This document shows, piece by piece, positions 15,006-22,783 of a DNA stretch of 64,000 nt. The stretch comes from Clostridiales bacterium. Its GTDB lineage: Bacteria; Bacillota; Clostridia; Oscillospirales; Oscillospiraceae. A program made the translations under genes and the position numbers. The notes beneath the pieces were generated by a model. That model was not told where the DNA came from and ran no database searches. It saw only the letters and a list, made by a program, of their open reading frames with translations. The stretch lies in contig JAJQCW010000043.1 in the NCBI GenBank assembly GCA_021202515.1, forward strand, positions 1 to 64,000. The letters run 5' to 3'. Numbering within the stretch: the first letter of the stretch is position 1; every line of letters begins with the position of its first letter.

Positions 15006-15437
15006 CTAACCCTCGCCGCCTGTGTCCATCTCATCAAAAGAGAGCTGATCCGGGTTTGCGCCGCCTTGCTCAACGGCCCGCGCTGTTCGTAGAATCTCAC
15101 GGGCGCGGCCTCTCATCGAGCCAACAAAGCGCCGTGTGTCGAGTTCGTTTGCAGGCAGGAAATAACCGGCAATCCCCTCGCTTGTGCTGCTCAGAATCGG
15201 TATTCCCCGGCGGCGTTCGCGCTCAATTTGCCGCCGTATGGCCCGGCCATTCTCCCCGGTCAACCTCTCCAGGTCCCGGAGTGTCAAGGCATTTTCAGGA
15301 CCGGTCAACAGTAAGCTTGCAATACCTCCGGCCAGTGTGTTAAAATCTTCTTTGGGGAAAGTGTCACCACGCATACCCCCATTTTCTGTCCGTTCCGGTG
15401 TTGCAGCACTGGAGCGGGCTTCTTTTGTTGTTTCCAT
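15006..15437 (-). CDS. HTH DNA-binding protein of element 1
   Basis: About 143 aa. The middle, PENALTLRDLERLTGENGRA then IRRQIERERRRGIPI, is a winged-helix of the kind found in phage replication and regulatory proteins. The C-terminus is basic (RRFVGSMRGRAREIL). ATG at 15437 with GGAGGTGAG 4-7 nt upstream; the frame stays open further right but that part overlaps xis and has no SD. Lies between the excisionase and the replication protein. Probable DNA-binding accessory replication factor. Confidence 0.65.
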   Translation of the reverse strand: METTKEARSSAATPERTENGGMRGDTFPKEDFNTLAGGIASLLLTGPENALTLRDLERLTGENGRAIRRQIERERRRGIPILSSTSEGIAGYFLPANELDTRRFVGSMRGRAREILRTARAVEQGGANPDQLSFDEMDTGGEG

Positions 15438-15489
15438 CGTCTCACCTCCGAATAACCGGCTGGTTAAGTGGTAGTCAAAAAAATTAGAT

Positions 15490-15699
15490 TCACTCGCTAA
15501 TCGAATCAAGATAAGTCTGAATTTTGCGCACATTCCAGAGAACACGCCGCCCAATCTGGACACGAGCGCCCGCTGCCGTCCCGGTGCTAATCGCAGTTTG
15601 CCGCCCCGCGTTAAGCAGGGACATAAGGCCCTCAGTATCAACAGTGAGCGGGTTGTATTTCTCGCCTTGTCTGGTTGCCTTTGCCGCCGTTCTTTCCAT
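15490..15699 (-). CDS. xis: Excisionase-like small HTH protein
   Basis: 69 aa. MerR/excisionase-like ending: LMSLLNAGRQTAISTGTAAG followed by ARVQIGRRVLWNVRKIQTYL. This is the usual form of small excisionases in Firmicutes integrative elements, which bend DNA at the element end and steer integrase toward excision. ATG at 15699 with GGAGGTGAGG about 8-11 nt upstream; the further ATG at 15750 has no SD. First gene of the leftward lytic-type operon, facing the cI-like gene. Confidence 0.75.
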   Translation of the reverse strand: MERTAAKATRQGEKYNPLTVDTEGLMSLLNAGRQTAISTGTAAGARVQIGRRVLWNVRKIQTYLDSISE

Positions 15700-15743
15700 T
15701 GTTTCCTCACCTCCGTCTTTTTGCGTCTTGCGTTTTGTTTTGC

Positions 15744-15782
15744 TTGACATGACAAGTATATCATGATAAGATGTCCTTGTAA
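15744..15782. promoter_or_regulatory. Overlapping face-to-face promoters (xis / cI-like switch)
   Basis: Rightward promoter for the repressor: TTGACA (15744-15749), 17 nt, TAAGAT (15767-15772). Leftward promoter for xis and the replication block: TTACAA (15777-15782), 16 nt, TATACT (15755-15760). The two overlap almost fully, so only one can be used at a time. ACAAG..CTTGT dyads within them are candidate repressor sites. Confidence 0.7.
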
Positions 15783-15823
15783 ATTACCACAAAACGCAAA
15801 TTTTCAAACGGAGGATTCAGAAA

Positions 15824-16477
15824 ATGTTTTATTCATGGCACAAAATAGGCGAACGAATCAGACAATGTAGGAAGGAAAAGGGAATGAATCAAGAACAACT
15901 CGCGGATAGAATAGGAGACGAAACCGGAAAGACCCTAAAACGGCAAACTTTAGCAAATTGGGAAAACGGAAAACCAATATGTAAACTTGAACAGTTGGCG
16001 GCCTTATGTCACATTTTTGACTGTGAAATGGGTTATTTGCTTTGTGAAGATGGATACAACCATAAGACACGCGCCAAAACAGATATAGAATACGAAACAG
16101 GGCTGTCAACACTTGCAGTTGATAATCTTATAGCAGCTTCCGATCAATTAGAAAAAGTACTTGATCCGAACGAGAGTTTATACGATGTGCAAGCATATGA
16201 ACAAGATTATGCCGATCCCAACAACAGAAATTTCATTATTGGTTCTCTTGCAAAAATCCGCTTTCTAAACCTGCTGCTTGAAGAAAGCGACGTATGGGAA
16301 GAAATCTCCGTGTGCGCTTTTGATTATAGGAAGTATATGGACGCGCACGAGAATGTACCCTATTATGATATTGATGGCGTTCCAATGTCTCTATTCGCTC
16401 AGGCGTCGGCGGAAAAGGCTAAATTAGCCCTTGAAAGGCTCTTTGGGAAGAGCAACGGACGCACTTTCGATTATTGA
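15824..16477 (+). CDS. XRE-family cI-like repressor
   Basis: 217 aa. N-terminal HTH_3: GERIRQCRKEKGMNQEQLAD then GKTLKRQTLANWENGKPICK. The C-terminal 130 residues are helical with no visible S24 peptidase Ser/Lys, so induction is more likely by an antirepressor or helper-phage protein than by RecA-driven self-cleavage. ATG at 15824 with GGAGGATT upstream. Divergent from the xis-rep operon, with which it shares overlapping promoters; the presumed lysogeny switch of element 1. A strong terminator follows (16481-16521). Confidence 0.85.
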   Translation: MFYSWHKIGERIRQCRKEKGMNQEQLADRIGDETGKTLKRQTLANWENGKPICKLEQLAALCHIFDCEMGYLLCEDGYNHKTRAKTDIEYETGLSTLAVDNLIAASDQLEKVLDPNESLYDVQAYEQDYADPNNRNFIIGSLAKIRFLNLLLEESDVWEEISVCAFDYRKYMDAHENVPYYDIDGVPMSLFAQASAEKAKLALERLFGKSNGRTFDY

Positions 16478-16480
16478 AAA

Positions 16481-16521
16481 AAGCACCGAACGGCGGTTTT
16501 AATGTCCGCTGTTCGGTGCTT
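16481..16521 (+). terminator. Terminator after the cI-like repressor
   Basis: AAGCACCGAAC pairs with GTTCGGTGCTT, with an inner GCGG/CCGC stem, followed by TCTCTTTTT. Confidence 0.85.
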
Positions 16522-16537
16522 CTCTTTTTCCGTTTTT

Positions 16538-16564
16538 CTTTTGAAATGGGTTAAAATTGGGTTA
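16538..16564 (+). repeat. Element 1 right arm-type repeat pair
   Basis: Two TGGGTTA copies (16547-16553, 16558-16564; period 11) preceded by CTTTTGAAA, matching the left-end block at 8507-8534. It lies 68 bp from the att core. Confidence 0.6.
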
Positions 16565-16632
16565 TTTTCCGTTTTTGATGGAGCGGAAAACGCCGTTTTT
16601 CGTTGATATTTCAATGTTTTTACTGGTCAATA

Positions 16633-16648
16633 GGCTTCATCGTCGGGA
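16633..16648. other. Attachment site core, junction of elements 1 and 2
   Basis: Same 16-bp core as at 8383 and 25972. Its left flank (ACTGGTCAAT before the core) is nearly that of 8372-8382; its right flank starts element 2. Read on the minus strand it encodes PTMKPIDQ followed by TAA, a second alternative lysS tail. Confidence 0.85.
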
Positions 16649-16797
16649 ATAAATTTTGAATTACACTAAAACAGGCCTTTGACTTTGCATTTTGTACGTT
16701 TCTGCTCCAGCAACCACAACATATTGTGGTATTCCGCTCTATCATCGTGTAAAACGGTGTCTAAGGCCTAAAATACTATTGGTTTTCAGCTTATGAC

Positions 16798-16820
16798 TTT
16801 TTGGTACAATTTTGGTACGG
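16798..16820 (+). repeat. Element 2 left arm-type repeat pair
   Basis: TTGGTAC twice (16801-16807, 16812-16818; period 11) after a T-run. The right end has TTGGTAA twice (25868-25874, 25880-25886; period 12). Candidate integrase arm-binding sites specific to element 2. Confidence 0.6.
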
Positions 16821-16867
16821 TGCTTTTTCGCTTTCCAAAACAGGACTTTGAAAACAGGCCATTGAAA

Positions 16868-18142
16868 TTAGGCGAGTTTAATCTTACCTTGCAGACTGGA
16901 AAAAGCCTCTTGCTTAATCTGCGTTGTTAAATCCGTGTATACGTCAAGCGTTGTGTCGATACTGCTATGCCCCATAATTTCCTGAATGATCTTCAAGTTG
17001 ACCTTGTCGGATTCATTCTCACATAACCGGGAACAAAACGTGTGCCGTAAATTGTGCGCTGTGAAGTGTGGCAACAGCACCGGCTCTCGATTCTCTGCTT
17101 GCGCCCGTTCTGTTTCCTCTGCGTTATACGCCTTACGGATTCTTTCTATTCCTCGGTTAATACTAGCGGGTGAATACACACCGCCGTCACGGTTCACAAA
17201 CACAAATCCAGAGTAGCCATCTATGACAGCCCTGTTAAATCCTGTGTGTAACTGACAGTTGTACTCCCTTAATAGTGCGTCCCTCACCTCGTCGAACATT
17301 GGAATCACACGGATACCCGCCGCCGTTTTCGTGGTGGTAATGTGATACTCACATTTCCCGTTATCTTGCGGCCTGTAAATCAAGTTGTGGTTAATGGAGA
17401 TAAGATTGTTTTCAAAGTCGCAATCCTCCCATCGTAAACCAATCACCTCACCCACTCTGCAACCTGTTCCAAGAAACACGGTCAAGAGCGGCAACCAATG
17501 CCTATATGTCGTAGAACCCCGTACATAATCGACAAATGCCTTTTGCTCATCCGCTGAAAGAGCTTTCCTTGTGGGCTTGTTCCAGTCACGCCGCTTCTTA
17601 ATCTCTGCCATAACACCATCTGTTGGATTCTTGCGGATAATGTCGTCTCTAACCGCTGTTGCAAATATCGGGTGTAAAATAGTATTGACCACCTCCATAC
17701 TGTTGGGCTTAAATCCTTGTTCATCAATCAGGGAGTTATAAAGCCGTTTAATATCGCTGTATTTGATATTTGCTATCTTTTTGGAACCTAAAACACCGCT
17801 GATATATTTACGGTACATATATTTATAATTTGTCCGTGTGGACTGCTTCAATGGCCGTTCCTCTATGTATTCTTCAAAGAAATCGTTTAGCGTTGTCTTA
17901 CCGGCTGAAACGGTGTCAATCCCGCTCATCAAGTCCCGCTCTATCTCTTGTTCCAGTTCACGCAATGACAGCGTTTTAGGCTTTCCCCGTGGTGTCGGGT
18001 CATTAGCGTTTAATCTCCAAGAGTAGACGCATTGTGTCTTACCGTGTATATCCGTGTATCTATACTCATACCTCCCATTAGTCCGCTGGTACTCCCCTTT
18101 ATGGAGAACTCGATTCTTCTTGTCTTTCCGGTTGTGTGCCAT
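16868..18142 (-). CDS. int: Tyrosine site-specific integrase, element 2
   Basis: 424 aa, same architecture as the element 1 integrase: arm-binding N-terminus (YEYRYTDIHGKTQCVYSWRL), core-binding domain (LKQSTRTNYKYMYRKYI), catalytic domain. Catalytic residues visible: GTGCRVGEVIGLRW, HNLRHTF, IMGHSSIDTT, and the Tyr in DVYTDL. Target is the lysS 3' end. ATG at 18142 with AAAGGGG upstream. No excisionase gene is recognisable in this element, so excision may rely on an unrecognised small protein or on the neighbour's Xis (inference). Confidence 0.95.
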   Translation of the reverse strand: MAHNRKDKKNRVLHKGEYQRTNGRYEYRYTDIHGKTQCVYSWRLNANDPTPRGKPKTLSLRELEQEIERDLMSGIDTVSAGKTTLNDFFEEYIEERPLKQSTRTNYKYMYRKYISGVLGSKKIANIKYSDIKRLYNSLIDEQGFKPNSMEVVNTILHPIFATAVRDDIIRKNPTDGVMAEIKKRRDWNKPTRKALSADEQKAFVDYVRGSTTYRHWLPLLTVFLGTGCRVGEVIGLRWEDCDFENNLISINHNLIYRPQDNGKCEYHITTTKTAAGIRVIPMFDEVRDALLREYNCQLHTGFNRAVIDGYSGFVFVNRDGGVYSPASINRGIERIRKAYNAEETERAQAENREPVLLPHFTAHNLRHTFCSRLCENESDKVNLKIIQEIMGHSSIDTTLDVYTDLTTQIKQEAFSSLQGKIKLA

Positions 18143-19159
18143 TCAAACCCCTTTCATTCCAGCACACGATATAGCTATTATTATCATACTATATTATGTT
18201 CCTCATTTCAATTTTAATTTGCCACCCAGTTCCATAACCACGGGCTTTTGTGTACTTCAAGTGTGGCGTTTTAACTTTTTATCTGCCATCCAGCCCCATA
18301 ACCACGGCGTTTTTGAATACTTTTTCATAGAATAATCCCTTATTATTGTTTATTTGTTCTGGAAATATATTTATTTTAGTATATTTTAAGAACTTTTTAA
18401 CAGTATTTATAAATATAGTCATAATGAACAAAAAACGTGATTTATTTTTAATTTATTTATGAATAATAAATAAACACAAGTTTTTTAATTATCTTCCCTC
18501 AATCACCTGTCACCTACCCCGGTTGTTATCGCCTTTATTCCAACCGCTCCAATAGGATAACCGTCCCTTTCTCTTTTGGATATGATAACCCTGTCAAATC
18601 CCGTAGCTTGTTCTCTGTAATACAGGATTCTTATTTTCAGAACTTTTTCACCGGATTGCTTTGTAGGATAACCTCAGATTGTTTTTGTCTCTTTTATCTA
18701 TTAGCAACCGTTCGTAACTGTCCGCTGTACGGGGAGTTACGAATTTGCCTAGCAGGTTCTACCCTGCTAAACCAAAAATCCTTGCAACTTTTTTCAGAAC
18801 ATTTCTCATAACTTTTAGGATGGTTTACCGACCTTACGGTTTACTCACTGGAAAAATTATGAAAAGCCCGTCAAGAGAAAATAGTACGAACAGGAATAAT
18901 TCTAGCCTGAAACAAGAGGCTCTGTTCTGGACTGCCGGAGAAGAAAGGGAACGCGGCCCCCGAATCGTTCGTAACTGCCCGCTGTACGGGGAGTTACGTC
19001 AATTTGGCCTTTGCAAAAAATGACGTGAAGCAAAAAGTTCTTGCAAAATCCCATAACCACCGGCTCTCATGGCACCTGTTTGTAGCAAAAGGTTCTGAAA
19101 ACACGGTGACTATGGGATAATCAGCCTATTATATAGTCTGCAAAAAATGACGTGGTGTA
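18143..19159. other. Non-coding, AT-rich, repeat-bearing region (candidate origin/attP arm region)
   Basis: About 1 kb without a gene. It holds: a 23-bp direct repeat containing CCATAACCACGG (18221-18243, 18285-18307; 20 of 23 match) and a third partial copy at 19051-19063; a very AT-rich stretch (18340-18500); and a hairpin repeat TTCGTAACT..AGTTACG around a CCGCTGTACGG centre at 18711-18743 and again at 18968-18998. A separate TAGCAGG/CCTGCTA hairpin lies at 18750-18769. Placed directly downstream of rep, this fits a plasmid-type origin; the first repeats could also be integrase arm sites. Confidence 0.5.
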
Positions 19160-20056
19160 TCAACCATCAAAGAACCGTTTTGACACTTCTATAAAGCTGT
19201 TGTTTGTTCCGACATAGAAAATGTTCGGGTTAATGCAAATTTTGGCGTCACTACTATACAGACTGTTATAAATATATGCGCAAAATCTTTCCATTCTGTA
19301 TTCACCCGCATACTCTACCCAAACAGGAAAACGCAAGGTGTCATAAATTTTCAACAGCCTATGGATGTTTGTCAAATTGTAACCAATTCTCTCGCAAAAC
19401 TCCGAAATTGATAACAATTCTATCTTATTTATATCTTTCTCGAATGGATTATTACAGATAAGATTGTACTCTCTGTTTATAAATGGGAGTAGCTTAAACA
19501 AATACCCTAGCTGTTTGTGGTACAGCCCGTTAGCCGCTCCGTATAACGCCCTTACACCCTTATCATAGAACTGTTGATACTCTGTAAACGCTTTCTTTTG
19601 CAACTTTCCGCGCTTGAAAAACGCTTCATTTAGATATAAAAAGCCGTTTTCATCCTCATATACATATTTTGGACTGACCTCTTTCCAGAAGTTAGCCGTG
19701 TGCCTTGCGGATAACCCCAACACGGCGGGGAGATTTTTCCGCTCCATGTGTGTCTTTCTGGTTCTCATAACCGCGTTGTCATATCGCGCATAGGTACTCA
19801 GGTATATGAGCCTTGTAACCATAGCGGGGGATACTCCTTCAAATCTGGAATCGCTTCTCACGAAATAGTATTGCATCCCCTCTTTCCTACGGTGTTCAAA
19901 CTCACGTTCCAGCCGCTTTGCCTGCTCGTCTATACGGCGTTGTATCTCGTTCTGCTCTGTAACCCTTGCTCCGTAGTCCATGCCGCCGATTGCTTCACCT
20001 GTGGCCCGGTCAATAAACAGTATGTCCTTCTCTAAGTCTGTGCCTATATGGATCAC
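19160..20056 (-). CDS. rep: Plasmid/element replication initiator-like protein
   Basis: 298 aa. A coiled N-terminus (IQRRIDEQAKRLEREFEHR) is followed by a winged-helix-like domain (VTRLIYLSTYARYDNAVMRT, then LPAVLGLSARHTANFWKEV). A second globular part follows with LLSISEFCERIGYNLTNIHR. I read it as a Rep-type initiator of low-GC Firmicutes elements, by pattern only. Start is GTG at 20056 with AAGAAAGG close upstream. Transcribed from a strong promoter (20498-20526) through a 440-nt leader, typical of copy-number control. Confidence 0.6.
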   Translation of the reverse strand: MIHIGTDLEKDILFIDRATGEAIGGMDYGARVTEQNEIQRRIDEQAKRLEREFEHRRKEGMQYYFVRSDSRFEGVSPAMVTRLIYLSTYARYDNAVMRTRKTHMERKNLPAVLGLSARHTANFWKEVSPKYVYEDENGFLYLNEAFFKRGKLQKKAFTEYQQFYDKGVRALYGAANGLYHKQLGYLFKLLPFINREYNLICNNPFEKDINKIELLSISEFCERIGYNLTNIHRLLKIYDTLRFPVWVEYAGEYRMERFCAYIYNSLYSSDAKICINPNIFYVGTNNSFIEVSKRFFDG

Positions 20057-20526
20057 TAGCCTTTCTTAATGATGAAATTTATCTTTTGTTGATTCAATTA
20101 AGGGGGAAGAACTCCGCTCCATTCCCTTGACCCGTTTTTCTCATAGCCCATTCATTAGGCACCGCCTCCCTCCAAAAGATTGTATAGCCTCAACCACGCC
20201 CTAAAAGCGTGAATCGCTCACAAGGCCCCTAGAACGCTCTGTAATGCGTTCTGCTTCTCGGATGTGATTCTATATTACCATGCGCCTAAAACGCTCCTAC
20301 GGGGCTTTTACGGCCTTGTAGCGCGTTTCTGCCTGTTGTGCCGCTCCAAGACAACAAAAAAGCGCACAACAGAAAGGCATAGCTGTAGACTATACCGATT
20401 CATGTTGCACGCCTGCTGACAGCGAGGCTTTGATGTACCCGGCTCAAACCGGGTATATAGAGATTCAATGCAAGCTGTTCAATTTTTAGCCACGATAATT
20501 ATACCACACTACCGGATACCCGTCAA
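20057..20526 (-). promoter_or_regulatory. rep promoter and long structured leader
   Basis: Minus-strand promoter: -35 TTGACG (20521-20526), 17-nt spacer, -10 TATAAT (20498-20503). The transcript would run about 435 nt before the rep start. The leader contains several stems, notably CTGTTGTGC..GCGCACAACAG (about 20333-20374) and ACCCGG..CCGGGT (about 20438-20456). Leaders of this sort usually mediate attenuation or antisense control of Rep; I saw no clear opposing promoter. Confidence 0.55.
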
Positions 20527-20623
20527 GTGCAGTCACAGAAAGTTCACAATCAAGTCTTTCGCAGTCAGAATTAAAATGACCACTTCAACCTTCCCCTATA
20601 ATCGCAAGGGGGGTGTCAAGCAA

Positions 20624-20995
20624 TTAGCCCTCCCCGTCTGTCCTCATTTTTTCCAAGACGGCCGCCTTTACATAGTCCTCTACCGTCTGACCGTCCTCTA
20701 GCAAGGCGGTTAGTTTTTCCATGTCAGAATCTGAAAATGCGATTGACAGTGAGATGGAGCGACTTATAACATTATCCCCGGCGTTCCCGTCTGGAATACC
20801 AAAACCACCCGCCATTGCTAACTCTATGGCGTGGCCGATGAAAGAATTAACGCTCTCGTTCGCAGCTTGCGCCGCCGCCTTTATCTTGTCTTTCTCACCT
20901 TTTGGAACTACTAATTGAATCCGGTCATATCTCTTTTGCAAATTCTCATCGTTCCATTTCTTGTTTGCTCTTTTTCTTGCTTCACTCATTGCCAT
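20624..20995 (-). CDS. Ribbon-helix-helix (Arc-type) repressor, element 2
   Basis: 123 aa. The RHH core YDRIQLVVPKGEKDKIK..ESVNSFIGHAIELA is close to the element 1 protein. It has an extra N-terminal basic stretch (SEARKRANKKWNDENLQKR) and a C-terminal extension (SISLSIAFSDSDMEKL). ATG at 20995 with GGGGG 7 nt upstream. Three palindromic operators lie directly ahead; it should repress itself and the rightward operon from 21103. The mirror-image copy of this module is in element 1. Confidence 0.85.
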   Translation of the reverse strand: MAMSEARKRANKKWNDENLQKRYDRIQLVVPKGEKDKIKAAAQAANESVNSFIGHAIELAMAGGFGIPDGNAGDNVISRSISLSIAFSDSDMEKLTALLEDGQTVEDYVKAAVLEKMRTDGEG

Positions 20996-21024
20996 AGCAA
21001 TACCCCCTTAAAAATATTCATCCT

Positions 21025-21131
21025 ATTATAAATCAAAAGAAACACTTGCGCAAGTGTACAATATGCACAAATACACTTACACAACTTTGTACACTTTGAC
21101 GATTGGCTTTACACTTGCACAAGTGTACAAT
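21025..21131. promoter_or_regulatory. Divergent RHH switch of element 2 (three operators)
   Basis: Operators: ACACTTGCGCAAGTGT (21042-21057), ACACTTACACAACTTTGT (21073-21090), ACACTTGCACAAGTGT (21111-21126). The first covers the -35 of the leftward RHH promoter (TTGCGC 21048-21053, 17 nt, TATAAT 21025-21030). The third fills the spacer of the rightward promoter (TTGGCT 21103-21108, 17 nt, TACAAT 21126-21131). Promoter geometry, operator count and the 31-bp spacing on the RHH side all match element 1; only the operator flanks differ. A 200-nt leader follows to the gene at 21337. Confidence 0.75.
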
Positions 21132-21336
21132 TTAATCATCCCAAACAGAGAGGCGCAAGTCAAGGCGGACGAAGTAGCGCAAGCGAACCAAGAACGCAAG
21201 ACAAGAGTGAGACAGGATAAGAGAGATTGAGACGCGGCAAAGCCACTAGATGTTTAACGCCACTCACCACTTGCAAGCCACACTTCAAACACCACACCAC
21301 GAACCACTACACCATGAATCAAAAGGAGATAAGAAC

Positions 21337-21621
21337 ATGACTACCAACGAACTGAAAGAGACCATCGAACAGTTGAGAGAGTACGAAGAACTCTCCAACG
21401 AAGTCACCGCGCTGATTGACAGCTTGAAAGACAGCCTCAAAGCCGAACTCACCACCCGCAACTGTGAAGAACTCACCGTTGATGGGACGGGCTACACCAT
21501 CCGCTACACCACCGTTTTGAGCAACCGCTTCAACAGCACCGCTTTTAAGAAAGCACAACCGGACGTTTACAAGGCGTATCTCAAGCCCGTTTCTAGCCGC
21601 CGCTTCACCGTCAGCGACTAA
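21337..21621 (+). CDS. Small coiled-coil phage-type protein, RHH-controlled (element 2)
   Basis: 94 aa. N-terminal coiled coil (NELKETIEQLREYEELSNEV) then VDGTGYTIRYTTVLSNRFNS and PDVYKAYLKPVSSRRF. Homologous in plan and motifs to the element 1 protein at 10748-11023. ATG at 21337 with AGGAG 7-9 nt upstream. First gene of the operon under the RHH switch. Function unknown. Confidence 0.75.
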   Translation: MTTNELKETIEQLREYEELSNEVTALIDSLKDSLKAELTTRNCEELTVDGTGYTIRYTTVLSNRFNSTAFKKAQPDVYKAYLKPVSSRRFTVSD

Positions 21622-21758
21622 AGAAAAGCCCTTGCATAACCACCGCCTAAAGTTGCTATGCAAGAGCCTGAACCGCTACCCATTGGAGCGGGTAAGAAAA
21701 TTCTAACTTATCCGCTCCAAAAAGTCAATACTCAAATGAATGATAGGAGCGAAATTAA

Positions 21759-22412
21759 ATGAAACAAGTGAACAAAATGAGCCGCTTAACCGGTCAGCTT
21801 GAGAAAATCTTTCGTCTGCTGAACGAAGATCTGTTCAATGACGAACTGCCCACCCCCATTATCACCGTTATCCCCACTTCCAGAGCCTACGCTCATTATA
21901 CCCCGTGGGACGCTTGGAGTAGCAAGGACGAATACAAGAGAGAGATCAATATTTCCTCTGCCTACCTTGCAAGACCTCTCGAAGAAGTCATTGCCTCTCT
22001 GCTTCATGAAATGGTGCATATGTACAACGATTGTATCTTGAATGTACCGGACACCAGCAACAAGGGAGTGTACCACAATAAGAACTTCAAGAGAGAAGCC
22101 GAAGCTCACGGCCTGATTGTTACCCGCTCCGAAAAATACGGCTACAGCCACACCGCCCCCTCTGATATGCTGATTGAGTGGATACTTACCCATGACGAAC
22201 TGCGAGAGATTGAACTTTGCCGTGTGATACCCGGAACCGTTCTCGTAGGAGTGGGAACGAAAACCGAGAACGGTGACGGAGTGCAAGTCAAGCCCACCAG
22301 CACCAGCCACCACCGCAAGTATATGTGTCCCCGCTGTGGTAACAGTTGCAGAGCCACCAAGCAAATCAACCTCATCTGTGGTGACTGTCTGGAACGCATG
22401 ATTGAAGCATAG
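21759..22412 (+). CDS. SprT-like zinc metallopeptidase domain protein
   Basis: 217 aa. SprT core: LEKIFRLLNEDLFNDELPTP, then H83-E84-x-x-H87 in SLLHEMVHMYN and a third likely ligand H106 in GVYHNKNFKREA. A C-terminal zinc ribbon, CPRCGNSC..LICGDC, completes the SprT/Spartan-like layout. Relatives act on DNA-protein crosslinks or serve phage genomes in unknown ways. ATG at 21759 with AGGAG upstream. A GGAGCGG..CCGCTCC hairpin (21683-21718) precedes it. Same operon as the coiled-coil gene. Confidence 0.85.
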   Translation: MKQVNKMSRLTGQLEKIFRLLNEDLFNDELPTPIITVIPTSRAYAHYTPWDAWSSKDEYKREINISSAYLARPLEEVIASLLHEMVHMYNDCILNVPDTSNKGVYHNKNFKREAEAHGLIVTRSEKYGYSHTAPSDMLIEWILTHDELREIELCRVIPGTVLVGVGTKTENGDGVQVKPTSTSHHRKYMCPRCGNSCRATKQINLICGDCLERMIEA

Positions 22413-22526
22413 CGGCCACAAATTGAAGTGTTCAACCTACCACCCACGCGCTACAATAAACCTAACAGGGGGGGAGCAATCCCCCCTCACCGTCAACCAT
22501 TCCAGAGAACAAAAGGACGTGAAACA

Positions 22527-22783
22527 ATGAGCATATCAAAAAGAGTAGACTATTTTGCCCCCTAGAGGACATAACGGGGATAGTTGACCATGTCGCCCCC
22601 CTGTTGAACCTGTCAGCACTTGACGCCCGTATTCTCGAACAGATACTGTTAGGGGATAGCACCGAAACCGCCGCCGCCTACTGTGGCGTATCTGTCACCA
22701 CCTGCACCCGCGCTGTCAAGCGCATTGTCACCCGTGCCGCTGATTGTGTGGAATCCAGACTGAAAAGAGGTGAACAGGCTTGA
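22527..22783 (+). pseudogene. Frame-disrupted small HTH/sigma-like gene
   Basis: ATG at 22527 (MSISKRVDYFAP) meets TAG at 22563, right after a C5 run (22558-22562). One base back, the -1 frame is open to TGA at 22781-22783. It encodes about 74 more residues including LDARILEQILLGDSTETAAA then YCGVSVTTCTRAVKRIVTRA, a clear helix-turn-helix. The TGA overlaps the TTG start of the next gene (22780), the usual operon coupling, so the downstream frame is real. Either a frameshift mutation, a sequencing error in the C run, or programmed -1 slippage. Confidence 0.6.

Larger units (their letters stand above)
8383..16648. mobile_element. Integrative element 1, PICI-like phage satellite (~8.3 kb)
   Basis: Bounded by the 16-bp core repeats at 8383 and 16633, with integrase next to the left end. 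The leftward block holds excisionase, HTH protein, replication protein, coiled-coil, zinc ribbon, zincin, late-regulator-like protein and small terminase. A cI-like repressor is divergent at the right end, and an RHH-controlled block includes int. A lone small terminase without large terminase, portal or capsid genes is the mark of satellites that use a helper phage's packaging machinery. Arm-type repeats lie at 8507-8534 and 16538-16564. Confidence 0.75.
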
